Shown here: one piece after another, positions 1 through 7,427 of the stretch
Numbering within the stretch: the stretch's first letter is position 1
Layout: each line of letters starts with the position of its first letter
NCBI GenBank assembly: GCA_964503275.1
Contig: CAZCZO010000002.1
Location: forward strand, 171,221 to 235,220
Direction: 5' to 3'
DNA: 64,000 bases
Source of the DNA: DASRAP01 sp964503275
GTDB lineage: Bacteria > Gemmatimonadota > Gemmatimonadetes > Gemmatimonadales > Gemmatimonadaceae
Translations under genes and position numbers: made by a program
The notes under the pieces: generated by a model
What the model was told of the DNA's origin: nothing
Seen by the model: the letters and a program-made list of their open reading frames with translations, nothing else
Databases searched by the model: none

Positions 1-1851
1 CTGCGCGGCCTGGGCCAGCGCCGCCCGGAGTGCGGCGAGGGCATGCGCGTGACTGGCGGCGGTGGCAGTCTCCGGGTAGAGCACCACGTCGTCGGTGCAG
101 GTGTCGTGGAGTCCACCCACGAAGGCCGTGTGGTCGGGGATGTCGATGTCCTGGGTGCGCAAGGCGGCGCGCACGTCGGCATCGTTGAGCAACGCGGCCA
201 GTGCGCGCGCGTTCACTTCGCCTGACTGCCCGCCGCAGGCGCCGCACGCCAGTCCTGCGGCCTGCGGATTGTTGGGCAGATGCACCCCATGGCCGATGAA
301 GGCGACGATCTCGGCGAAGCCGCGGGTGAGGCCCATGCCGCGCAGGGCGTTCGCGGCGAGCTGCGCGCGGTCGGCGACGGTCAGCGTCGCGCCCTGCACG
401 GTGGTGGTCAGGCGGGGCGCCATCTCTCCCCCTGGGGTGTCGAGGCCAGCGCGGAGTGCATCACGCGGCGAGGCCGAGGGCGCGAACGACGACCGCACCA
501 AGGGGATCAGGGCCGCGATCCCGGTCGCCTCGACATAGCCGAAGGCGCCCGGCGCACTGCTGGCGACCCGCTGCGCGACCTGTCGCCGCCGCGCGGCGTG
601 CGTGGTGCGCGGCGCGGATGTTCCGCTCGTGGTGCTCACGTCGGACGCGAGCACGGTCGGCGCCAAGAGTCCGGGCAGCTGCGGCCGCGGCGTCCCCCCC
701 GGCGGGGTGTAGGCCAGGGGCAGCCCGAAGAAGCCGGCGAAGCCAAGGGTGGCGATGTCGTCGCGTTCATGCTCCAGGGCCCGGCGCATCACCTCGGAGC
801 GCACGTCGATACAGAACACGGCCTGCACACGCGGTGTCGGTACCGCGGAGGCCGCGGGGCGGTGCAGGGGCACGACGCGGTCCACCGCGGTCAACGCCTG
901 CGCGAGCCGATCGTGGTAGTGGAGTTCGACCGCATGTTGCAAGACCCAGTCGACCCGTTGCTGCGCGGCGACCTCCTGCGCGCGGGGGTGCCAGGCCCGC
1001 CGCTCGTGGGTCCACTGCACGGCGAGGTCCGAGCCGACGGCCGACCGGAACAGCAGCAGCTCCCACGCGATGCGGATCGCCAGCAGCTCATGGATCGTGG
1101 TGTCGTCGCGACCGGCGAGGCGCGCCTCCCAGCGGCGATGCGCACAGGCCGCGGCCCAGCCGCCGACGTTCATGAGCAGCGCGGTGAGATACGGCGCCCG
1201 CGCCGTGCGGTTGAGCCCCAGCGTCTCCAGTGCGGCGGCGATCACGTCGAGCGGCGCGTTCGGCAGGGCCTCGAGCTGCTCCGCGATCCCGGTCTCGCCC
1301 AGCAGGAGCAGCGGGGCCGCATCCGAGCGGGCGACGAGGCGCCAGTGCGCGAACAGCCCCTGGTCCCGGTCGATGCGCCACGTGGCCTGTCCACGATCGA
1401 AATACGACTCGCAGGCGCGGCCGATCTGATCGACCACCACCGTCTCCCAGGTGTGCTGCAGGGGATGGCCCTGCCGGAGGTGGCGCGGTGCCGTGATGAG
1501 CGGATGCCGGGGCAGCGTGGGGGCGTCCATCCGGAGCGCGTCCCAGACTTCGAGATGGTCCACGGGGTCGCGCAGCATGCTGATGGCGCGGCGGACGTCG
1601 GCGACGCCGAGCAGGCCGCGCTCCCACTGCCGGCGATACCAGCGACGTGGCATGAGCATCGACGAGCCGCTGAGGGCGCCGACATCGGCCGCTGCGGCCG
1701 TGATCGGCTGATGGACCCATCCCCAGTAGGGATTGACGGCGATCAAGCGGTCGAGCGGCCAGGCCGGTGCGATGCGCGTGCATGCGGTCTCGACGACTGC
1801 GAGGAGCTCGGGATCGCGGTGCGTCGGCGGCGAAGGCAGAGGGCTGGTCAT
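1..1851 (-). CDS. dabA: DabA-type inorganic carbon transporter subunit (DUF2309), 3' end cut by the window
   Basis: This is the cytoplasmic, carbonic-anhydrase-like half of the DAB inorganic-carbon accumulation system. DabA works with membrane subunit DabB to trap CO2 as bicarbonate using the ion gradient. The 617 visible codons begin with the family's N-terminal signature (WPLDRLIAVNPYWG). They contain FCIDVRSE with Cys347 and Asp349, GHG with His521, and CGACGG with Cys536 and Cys539. Spacing fits the known zinc set Cys-Asp-His-Cys, so the enzyme looks intact. The ATG follows the dabB stop by one base, so translation is probably coupled. The reading frame is open at base 1, so the C terminus lies outside the window. 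Confidence 0.93.
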   Translation of the reverse strand, partial: MTSPLPSPPTHRDPELLAVVETACTRIAPAWPLDRLIAVNPYWGWVHQPITAAAADVGALSGSSMLMPRRWYRRQWERGLLGVADVRRAISMLRDPVDHLEVWDALRMDAPTLPRHPLITAPRHLRQGHPLQHTWETVVVDQIGRACESYFDRGQATWRIDRDQGLFAHWRLVARSDAAPLLLLGETGIAEQLEALPNAPLDVIAAALETLGLNRTARAPYLTALLMNVGGWAAACAHRRWEARLAGRDDTTIHELLAIRIAWELLLFRSAVGSDLAVQWTHERRAWHPRAQEVAAQQRVDWVLQHAVELHYHDRLAQALTAVDRVVPLHRPAASAVPTPRVQAVFCIDVRSEVMRRALEHERDDIATLGFAGFFGLPLAYTPPGGTPRPQLPGLLAPTVLASDVSTTSGTSAPRTTHAARRRQVAQRVASSAPGAFGYVEATGIAALIPLVRSSFAPSASPRDALRAGLDTPGGEMAPRLTTTVQGATLTVADRAQLAANALRGMGLTRGFAEIVAFIGHGVHLPNNPQAAGLACGACGGQSGEVNARALAALLNDADVRAALRTQDIDIPDHTAFVGGLHDTCTDDVVLYPETATAASHAHALAALRAALAQAAQ

Positions 1852-1852
1852 A

Positions 1853-3391
1853 TCAGGCGGCTTGCTCGTTGAGGGAGGACACCGTCGTGGAGCGGCGCTG
1901 TGCCGCGGCGCGGAAGCGCTTCGGCGGCCACAGGCGGACGGTCAGGCGGGTGAACAGCGTGTCGAGATGGAAGCCGTGGACGGCGTGGGCGTAGAGCGTC
2001 CGCGTCACGCGGTCGGTCGCCCCGCGCGTCAGGAGCAGGTGCAGCAGGTAGAGCCCCGCGAAGGCGAGGCCGGCCAGCAGGAGGATCGGTCGCGGCACCA
2101 CCACCGGCACACGGGCGGGGGCCATGGGCGCGAGCAGGAGATGCCACACGGCGTAGAGCGCCGGGATGGCGACCGCCATCACGGCGACGGCGGCGAGCGC
2201 GGGCAGACCGTCGCTGCGCCGCAGCTGCGCCAGCGCGGGAGCCACCGCACCGGCCACGACGATCACGGCGAGGATCGCGGCCGCGTCCATGTCCCAGCTG
2301 CCGTGGAGCATCCGGTGCACGCCGCCGACCATCGCGAGACTCGCGAGCGTCGCCGCGACCCACTGAGCGGGGTGCGGCTCGCGTGACTGCGGTGCGCGCA
2401 GGGTGGCCGTGCGCACGGCGCGGCCCGAATTCAGGAACGCATGGGCCTTGTAGAGGGCGTGGGCCACGAGGTGCACCAGGGCGAGGTCGTAGGCGCCGAG
2501 GCCACACTCGATGAGCACGAAGCCCATCTGTGCGCAGGTGGACCACGCGAGGGTCCCCTTCACGTTGGATTGCGCGGCCATGGCGAGCGCCGCGAGGACG
2601 GCGGTCGCAGTGCCGGCGATCACGAGCAGCGTCTGGGCCGACGCGGCGGCGCCCATCAGCGGCGCGAGCACGATGAGCACGAAGGCCCCGAGGTTGACGA
2701 TGCCGGTGTGGAGCAGCGCCGAGACCGGCGTGGGCGCCTCCATCACCTGTAGCAGCCAGCCGTGGACGGGGACCTGGGCGGAGCGCAGGATGACACCGAT
2801 CGCGAGCAGGATGGTCGCCACGCGCAGCGCGGGCGACCATGCGGCGGCCGTGGGGACGGCCTCGAGGATCGCCGCGATGCGGGTGTGCCCGGTGCTGGCG
2901 ACGAGCAATGCCACGCCGCCGAGGATGGCGATGTCGGCGATGCGGCTGAGGATGAACTTCTTGTGTGCCATCAGCGCGGTGGCCGGCCGCGCATCCCCGA
3001 GGCTGAGGACCTGATGCAGCGCCAAGCTGGTGAGCGTCCACGCCAGGGCGAGGACGACGAGGTCCCCGGTGCTGACGACGAGGCTGGCGCCGGCCAGCGT
3101 CAGCAGGAACCACGCGACGTAGCGGGTGTTGTGGACCGCGCCGTCGAGGTAGCGCGTCGAGAAGTGGAGGATGAGGCCGCCGAGGATGGTGATCAGCGGC
3201 AGCATGACGAGGCGGGGGCCGCTGAGGGCGGGCAGCAGGGCGAGGCAGGCGACGACGGCGGTGGCGGTGGCGGCGCGGCCCGCCTGCCATGCCGTGGTCG
3301 CGGCGGCGTGCGTCCGCAGCAGGACGACCGACGTCAGGCCGTACAGCAGCGGGATGAGGATCGGCAGGGGGAACGAGGCAACGGTCGGCAC
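1853..3391 (-). CDS. dabB: DabB-type membrane subunit (NuoL/MrpA-like proton-conducting protein)
   Basis: This is the polytopic membrane partner of DabA, of about 512 residues. It belongs to the complex I antiporter-like family (NuoL/MrpA/MnhA). Family features include the HKKFILSR helix, the EAPTPVSALLHTG motif and a conserved HALYKAHAFL segment, which carries the lysine and histidine residues of the proton path. I chose a GTG start at 3391 because GGAG lies five bases upstream. An in-frame TTG at 3418 would add nine residues. It is the first gene of the dabB-dabA operon and is divergent from a LysR regulator, which probably controls it. It lacks other complex I neighbours, which supports the DAB assignment over a respiratory one. 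Confidence 0.9.
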   Translation of the reverse strand: MPTVASFPLPILIPLLYGLTSVVLLRTHAAATTAWQAGRAATATAVVACLALLPALSGPRLVMLPLITILGGLILHFSTRYLDGAVHNTRYVAWFLLTLAGASLVVSTGDLVVLALAWTLTSLALHQVLSLGDARPATALMAHKKFILSRIADIAILGGVALLVASTGHTRIAAILEAVPTAAAWSPALRVATILLAIGVILRSAQVPVHGWLLQVMEAPTPVSALLHTGIVNLGAFVLIVLAPLMGAAASAQTLLVIAGTATAVLAALAMAAQSNVKGTLAWSTCAQMGFVLIECGLGAYDLALVHLVAHALYKAHAFLNSGRAVRTATLRAPQSREPHPAQWVAATLASLAMVGGVHRMLHGSWDMDAAAILAVIVVAGAVAPALAQLRRSDGLPALAAVAVMAVAIPALYAVWHLLLAPMAPARVPVVVPRPILLLAGLAFAGLYLLHLLLTRGATDRVTRTLYAHAVHGFHLDTLFTRLTVRLWPPKRFRAAAQRRSTTVSSLNEQAA

Positions 3392-3470
3392 GGGGGCTCC
3401 ACAGGAGGGATGCCGCAATCTCGTGGCGCCCTATGCTTCTGTAAAATACATATTATGTTCACAATCAATC
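3392..3470. promoter_or_regulatory. Divergent promoter region between dabB and the LysR gene
   Basis: This 79-base gap separates two divergent genes. Bases 3440-3470 are strikingly AT-rich against a GC-rich background, with ATACATATTAT at 3446-3456. LysR regulators usually bind a T-N11-A dyad in such gaps and control the neighbouring operon. The exact -10, -35 and operator positions cannot be fixed by eye. Confidence 0.45.
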
Positions 3471-4397
3471 ATGAAAACAGAACACAGTGTGGACCGGCCG
3501 CCGCCGCTCAACTATCACCACCTGCTGTACTTCTGGGCCGTGGCCCGCGAAGGCCATCTGACGCGCGCGGCGCAGCACCTGCGCATCTCGCAGTCCGCGC
3601 TCTCGACGCAGATCCGGCAGCTGGAGGAGCGCTTCGAGCAGCCGTTGTTCACGCGGCAGGGCCGGCAGCTGCAGCTCACCGAGGCGGGGCGCATCGCCCT
3701 GACCTACGCCGAGACCATCGTCGGCGCGGGCCACGAGCTGGTGGCGATGCTGAGCCGCGGCGCGATGCCCGCGCGACAGGCGATCCGGGTCGGCGCCGTG
3801 GCGACCCTCTCGCGCAATTTCCAGCGGGCCTTCCTCGGTCCCTTGCTCGGCGAGGAGGACATCACCCTGGTGCTGCAGTCGGGCTCGCTGTCCGAGTTGC
3901 TCGCGCGGCTCACAGGGCACCGGCTCGACGTCGTCCTCGCGAACCGCCGGGTGCACGAGGACGCCGAGCATGCCTGGCGCTGCGTACGGATCGCCCGGCA
4001 GCAGGTGAGCCTCGTCGGCCACCGGCGGCGCGGCCGACGCTTCCGCTTCCCGGACGACGTGGCGGGCACGCCGCTCATCCTGCCGAGCCGCGACAGCGAG
4101 GTGCGCTCGGGCTTCGACGTGCTCTGCGACCGTTATGCGATCACGCCGACGATCGTCGCCGAGGTGGACGACATGGCGATGATGCGGCTGTTGGCGCGGG
4201 ATCTCGACGCGGTCGCCCTCGTGCCGGCCGTCGTGGTGCGCGACGAGCTGCGCGCCCGGACGCTGCATGAGTATGCGGCGGTCCCCGACCTGTTCGAGGA
4301 GTTCTTCGCGGTGACCGTGCGGCGGCAGTATCGCCATCCGCTGCTCCGGGCGGCGCTGCACCGACCGGCGGCGGAGGTGCTGGCGATGGTGGAGTGA
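3471..4397 (+). CDS. LysR family (NhaR-like) transcriptional regulator, probable regulator of dabBA
   Basis: This 308-residue regulator starts at the ATG at 3471. The N terminus holds a LysR winged helix (residues about 15-75: HLLYFWAVAREGHLTRAAQ, then SQSALSTQIRQLEE). The rest is the periplasmic-binding-protein-like effector domain. The N-terminal helix order and LNYHHLLYFW start resemble NhaR, a sodium- and pH-responsive activator. It diverges from dabB across a 79-base gap, the standard layout for a LysR regulator of an adjacent operon. Regulation of carbon uptake is inferred from position only. Longer upstream starts exist but would run back through the AT-rich promoter region. Confidence 0.88.
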   Translation: MKTEHSVDRPPPLNYHHLLYFWAVAREGHLTRAAQHLRISQSALSTQIRQLEERFEQPLFTRQGRQLQLTEAGRIALTYAETIVGAGHELVAMLSRGAMPARQAIRVGAVATLSRNFQRAFLGPLLGEEDITLVLQSGSLSELLARLTGHRLDVVLANRRVHEDAEHAWRCVRIARQQVSLVGHRRRGRRFRFPDDVAGTPLILPSRDSEVRSGFDVLCDRYAITPTIVAEVDDMAMMRLLARDLDAVALVPAVVVRDELRARTLHEYAAVPDLFEEFFAVTVRRQYRHPLLRAALHRPAAEVLAMVE

Positions 4398-4447
4398 GTC
4401 CGGCCGCGGGCGTAGCGGCGCCGGGTTGACAGGCAGGATGCCGAAGT

Positions 4448-4466
4448 TACTTTGTAATGTAAAGTA
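4448..4466. promoter_or_regulatory. Operator-like palindrome upstream of the serine hydrolase
   Basis: The sequence TACTTT-N7-AAAGTA is a 19-base inverted repeat with perfect six-base arms. It overlaps a second perfect palindrome, AAAGTACTTT, at 4461-4470. It sits 37 bases before the hydrolase ATG, in the only AT-rich patch of this gap. Such dyads resemble PadR or BlaI-type operators; no such regulator gene is in the window, so the binding protein is unknown. Confidence 0.4.
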
Positions 4467-4502
4467 CTTTCTACAACCGGCCCCAATCCCGCGCGCTGCC
4501 CT

Positions 4503-5900
4503 ATGCTTCCGTCCCCCATCTGCCGTCTCGCCCGGTGCGCCGCGCTGCTGCCGCTGCTCGCGACCACTGGGCTCCACGCCCAAACGATCGCGCCGCCGCG
4601 CCCGACGCTCGACTCCATCGCCGCAGCCTGGGTCAGCCCCACGCGCAGCGTCGGGCTGGTCGCCGCCGTCTCGCGTGGCGCCGATCCGCTGCTCGTGGCC
4701 GGGTATGGACGCGCCAACGTCGAGTGGGACGTGCCGATGCCCGCCGACGCGATGTTCGAGGTCGGGTCCGTCGCCAAGCAGTTCACGGCCGTGGCGATCC
4801 TCCAACTGCAGGACGCGGGTCGGCTGTCGCTCGACGACGACCTCACGCGGTGGCTCCCCGACGTCGACACCGACGGACGGCGGGTGTCGCTGCGACAGCT
4901 CCTCGACCATTCGGCAGGAGTCTTTCGGTTCGCCGAGGAGCCCGAGTGGGAGCGCAACATGTTCGTCCCGGGCATGCCACGCGACTCGGCGCGCCGGCTC
5001 ATCCGGCTGACGCCGTTCCGGTTCGAGCCGGGCACGGCACAAGCGTACAACAATGCCGGGTTCTGGCTCGCCGGTCTGGTGGTCGAGCGGGCGAGCGGCC
5101 TGCCGCTCGAGCGCTACTTCGCCGAGCGCATCTTCACTCCGCTGGGGATGCGGCGCTCCATGTTCTGCAACAGTCTGGCCGATGTGCCGCGACGCGCGCA
5201 CGGCTACATGCAGCAGGCCGGTTCCATCCGCCGCGCGCCGATGGTCTCGTACGGGTGGGTCTTCGCGCCGGGTGCGGTATGCTCCACCGCCGCCGATCTG
5301 ATCGTGTGGCTGCAGGCGCTGCACGGTGGGCGCGTGCTCTCGCCGGCGGCCTATGCCATGCTGACGTCGCCCTCGACCCTCCGCGACGGCACGGCGTTGC
5401 AGTACGGCCTCGGGATCAAGGTCGGCCGCGACTTCGACGGGCGTCGCTATGTCGGGCATGGCGGCACGGCCCCGGGCTTCCGCGCCGACGCGACCTGGTA
5501 CCCCGACGAGCAACTCGCCGTGGTCGTGTTGATGAATACCGCCTCGCCGAACCTGTCGGCGGGTGAGCTGGCGGGGCAGTTGGTCCAGGCCGTGAGCCCG
5601 GGACGCGGTGACTCGCGTCGGACCTTCACGGGCGACGCGAGCGCGCTGGTCGGCACGTATCGCCTCATCGCGGGGGGCAACCAACCCTTGGCGACCATCG
5701 ACGTGACCGCGACGGCGGAGGGACTGGCGTTCGCGCCCAACGGTGGCCGCGCACAGCCACTGCCGTGGGTCGGCGGGCTCACCTTCTACGCGAATGCGCA
5801 CACGACCCTGACCTTCCGACGCGTGGACGGGCCGTCCGGGCCGACGATGGAGCTGCATCGTGACGACGCGGGGAATCACGCGATCCTGCGCCGCGAGTGA
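4503..5900 (+). CDS. Secreted beta-lactamase-fold serine hydrolase (class C / PBP4* type)
   Basis: This protein of 465 residues has a signal peptide ending near LHAQ (residue 27). The beta-lactamase-related domain follows, with the nucleophile motif SVAK at Ser89-Lys92, a YNN-type motif (QAYNNAGF) and HGG near the C-terminal strand (VGHGGTAPGFRAD). These are the three active-site elements of the family, which includes esterases, D-aminopeptidases and DD-carboxypeptidases as well as beta-lactamases. A C-terminal beta-strand domain of about 100 residues follows. The substrate cannot be read from the sequence, and antibiotic hydrolysis should not be assumed. The operator-like palindrome upstream suggests its own regulated promoter. 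Confidence 0.85.
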   Translation: MLPSPICRLARCAALLPLLATTGLHAQTIAPPRPTLDSIAAAWVSPTRSVGLVAAVSRGADPLLVAGYGRANVEWDVPMPADAMFEVGSVAKQFTAVAILQLQDAGRLSLDDDLTRWLPDVDTDGRRVSLRQLLDHSAGVFRFAEEPEWERNMFVPGMPRDSARRLIRLTPFRFEPGTAQAYNNAGFWLAGLVVERASGLPLERYFAERIFTPLGMRRSMFCNSLADVPRRAHGYMQQAGSIRRAPMVSYGWVFAPGAVCSTAADLIVWLQALHGGRVLSPAAYAMLTSPSTLRDGTALQYGLGIKVGRDFDGRRYVGHGGTAPGFRADATWYPDEQLAVVVLMNTASPNLSAGELAGQLVQAVSPGRGDSRRTFTGDASALVGTYRLIAGGNQPLATIDVTATAEGLAFAPNGGRAQPLPWVGGLTFYANAHTTLTFRRVDGPSGPTMELHRDDAGNHAILRRE

Positions 5901-5942
5901 GTGCGGCTGGGACGGCCTGACGCGGCGGGCTACTGTTCAGGG

Positions 5943-6356
5943 ATGCCGCATCATCCACCCATCCCCAACTTCTCGACCTCGTGGGGCGAGGGGCGCTTCG
6001 CGGACCGCTGGATGGTCGTACACCTGCTCAGCGGGGTCACCGGCGGGCTGTTCAACGTCTTCGTGACGTGGACGACGTGGCAGGTGCTCGGTGCCGGCGT
6101 CGTGCTGATGATCCTCTGGGAGCTCGTCGAGATGGCCTGCAAGATCCGGGAGAGCGCGGTCAACCGCGTCATCGACGTGGTCGTCGGCCTGGTCGGGGTC
6201 GGGATCGGGCTGTGGCTGACGACCCGCGTGCCGGGCGCGACGGCACGCCTGCTGTGGGGCGCGGCCCTCGCGCTCACGCTCATCGGCACCGGACTCGGCG
6301 TCCGGCACCGGGCACAGCGCCGGCGGCTCAGAACTCGCGCCGCTTCATCTCCTTGA
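5943..6356 (+). CDS. Small multi-pass membrane protein of unknown function
   Basis: This predicted protein of 137 residues has three or four hydrophobic segments (about residues 23-42, 43-60, 73-92 and 98-115) and a basic C-terminal tail. A WELVEMACKIRESAVNRVIDVVVG stretch places conserved-looking acidic and basic residues next to a helix. I do not recognise the family with confidence. I chose the ATG at 5943; a GTG at 5901 immediately after the hydrolase stop would add 14 residues. Its 3' end overlaps the convergent 60-residue gene by 29 bases. Confidence 0.6.
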   Translation: MPHHPPIPNFSTSWGEGRFADRWMVVHLLSGVTGGLFNVFVTWTTWQVLGAGVVLMILWELVEMACKIRESAVNRVIDVVVGLVGVGIGLWLTTRVPGATARLLWGAALALTLIGTGLGVRHRAQRRRLRTRAASSP

Positions 6357-6510
6357 AGAATCGCTGGTTCTCGCGGTCCGCGTCCTCGTCGTTGGACGGG
6401 GGGAGCGTGGCATCGTAACGGCGACTGCTGCGCTGCTTGGCCGCCTCCTGCGCCTGCTTGGCCTTTGCCGCGTTCTGCCGGATGAGCTTCTGCAGCTGCT
6501 TGTCGTCCAT
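6328..6510 (-). CDS. Small charged hypothetical protein (60 aa)
   Basis: The predicted product is a soluble 60-residue protein rich in Lys, Arg, Gln and Glu (DDKQLQKLIRQNAAKAKQAQ at the start, ENQRFFKEMKRREF at the end). It is probably helical, with no cysteine and no membrane segment. The composition is typical of a real small protein rather than an antisense shadow, which would be Ala/Arg/Pro-heavy here. I do not recognise a family. It converges on the membrane protein gene with a short 3' overlap. Confidence 0.45.
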   Translation of the reverse strand: MDDKQLQKLIRQNAAKAKQAQEAAKQRSSRRYDATLPPSNDEDADRENQRFFKEMKRREF

Positions 6511-6767
6511 GGGAATCGCCCGGGGTGAGAGGTCTGCGACCGCGCCGTGCGTGAAAGGTGGCGCGCGGGGACTCCGACCTCAATACGGCGTGCGGGTGTG
6601 CCGGGGCGAGCGCTCGACGCCGGGACCCAACGAACCCCCGGGCGCTATTGAGAGCACGCGATCGCTAGCGCCAGTCCGGCGGAGCGTGTGGAACGATACC
6701 CCTTCCCAGACCGCTTAGCGTTCACGTACCCCGTAGTACAACCACAATCCTCTTAGGACTCAGTACC

Positions 6768-7313
6768 ATGCATCGCTCGATCGCAGTGTTCGCGTTGTTC
6801 GCCTTGGCCGCTTGCGGTGGCACTGCACAGGATGACGCGGCAGCGCAGGCTGCTGCTGACTCGGCCGCGGCGGCCGCGGCGGCTGCCGCAGCGCCCGTCG
6901 CTCAGGACATCGTCGCCACGGCAGTGGCGGCCGGCACGTTCAACACCCTCGCGCAGGCGCTGACGGCGGCTGGCCTGGTGGAGACCCTGCAGGGCCCCGG
7001 CCCGTTCACGGTGCTCGCGCCGACGGACGAAGCCTTCGCCAAGATCCCCGCGGCTGACCTCGAGAAGTTGCTGGCCAACAAGGAAGAGCTGACCAAGGTC
7101 CTCACGTACCATGTGATCGCGGGCTCGGTGCCGTCGGGCACCGTCGCGACGATGACGGAAGCGGCGACGGTCGAAGGCCGCAAGGTCACGATCGCGGTCG
7201 TTGACGGCAAGGTCGTCATCAATGGGTCGGCGACGGTGACGTCGGCCGACGTTGCCGCGTCCAACGGCGTCATCCATGTGATCGATGCGGTGCTGATGCC
7301 GCCCAAGATGTAA
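6768..7313 (+). CDS. Fasciclin (FAS1) domain lipoprotein
   Basis: The 181-residue product starts with a lipoprotein signal (LFALAACGG, Cys16 as lipid site). An Ala-rich linker leads to one FAS1 domain of about 130 residues. The hallmark segments are GPFTVLAPTDEAFAKIP, LTKVLTYHVIAGS and the terminal NGVIHVIDAVLMP. FAS1 domains mediate cell-surface adhesion or ligand binding, so this is probably an envelope-anchored single-domain protein. It stands alone with its own upstream region (6511-6767, no recognisable gene) and a strong hairpin downstream. Confidence 0.92.
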   Translation: MHRSIAVFALFALAACGGTAQDDAAAQAAADSAAAAAAAAAAPVAQDIVATAVAAGTFNTLAQALTAAGLVETLQGPGPFTVLAPTDEAFAKIPAADLEKLLANKEELTKVLTYHVIAGSVPSGTVATMTEAATVEGRKVTIAVVDGKVVINGSATVTSADVAASNGVIHVIDAVLMPPKM

Positions 7314-7344
7314 GGGCACGCGGCACCCCACACCGGGGCTGCCG

Positions 7345-7384
7345 ACCACGCCCGTCGCGTCCGTATGGATGCGACGGGCGTGGT
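7345..7384. terminator. Bidirectional terminator-like hairpin between convergent genes
   Basis: An 18-pair stem (one G-U wobble) closes on a four-base GTAT loop. It lies between the fasciclin stop at 7313 and the GMC stop at 7428, so it could end transcripts from both sides. No U-run follows, as is common in high-GC genomes. Confidence 0.75.
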
Positions 7385-7427
7385 GCTGTGTGGGAGGCGG
7401 GCGACGCGGTGTTGCGTGCGGTGCGCC

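Noticed and set aside
280..1872. 530-codon plus-strand frame
   Set aside because: It is antisense to dabA, which carries all family motifs; the product is Arg/Gly-rich with no recognisable domain.
4426..4431. TTGACA as a -35 element before the serine hydrolase
   Set aside because: No -10-like hexamer lies 16-18 bases downstream.
3465..5879. 804-codon minus-strand frame across LysR and the hydrolase
   Set aside because: It runs antisense through two well-supported genes and has the composition of a GC-rich shadow frame.
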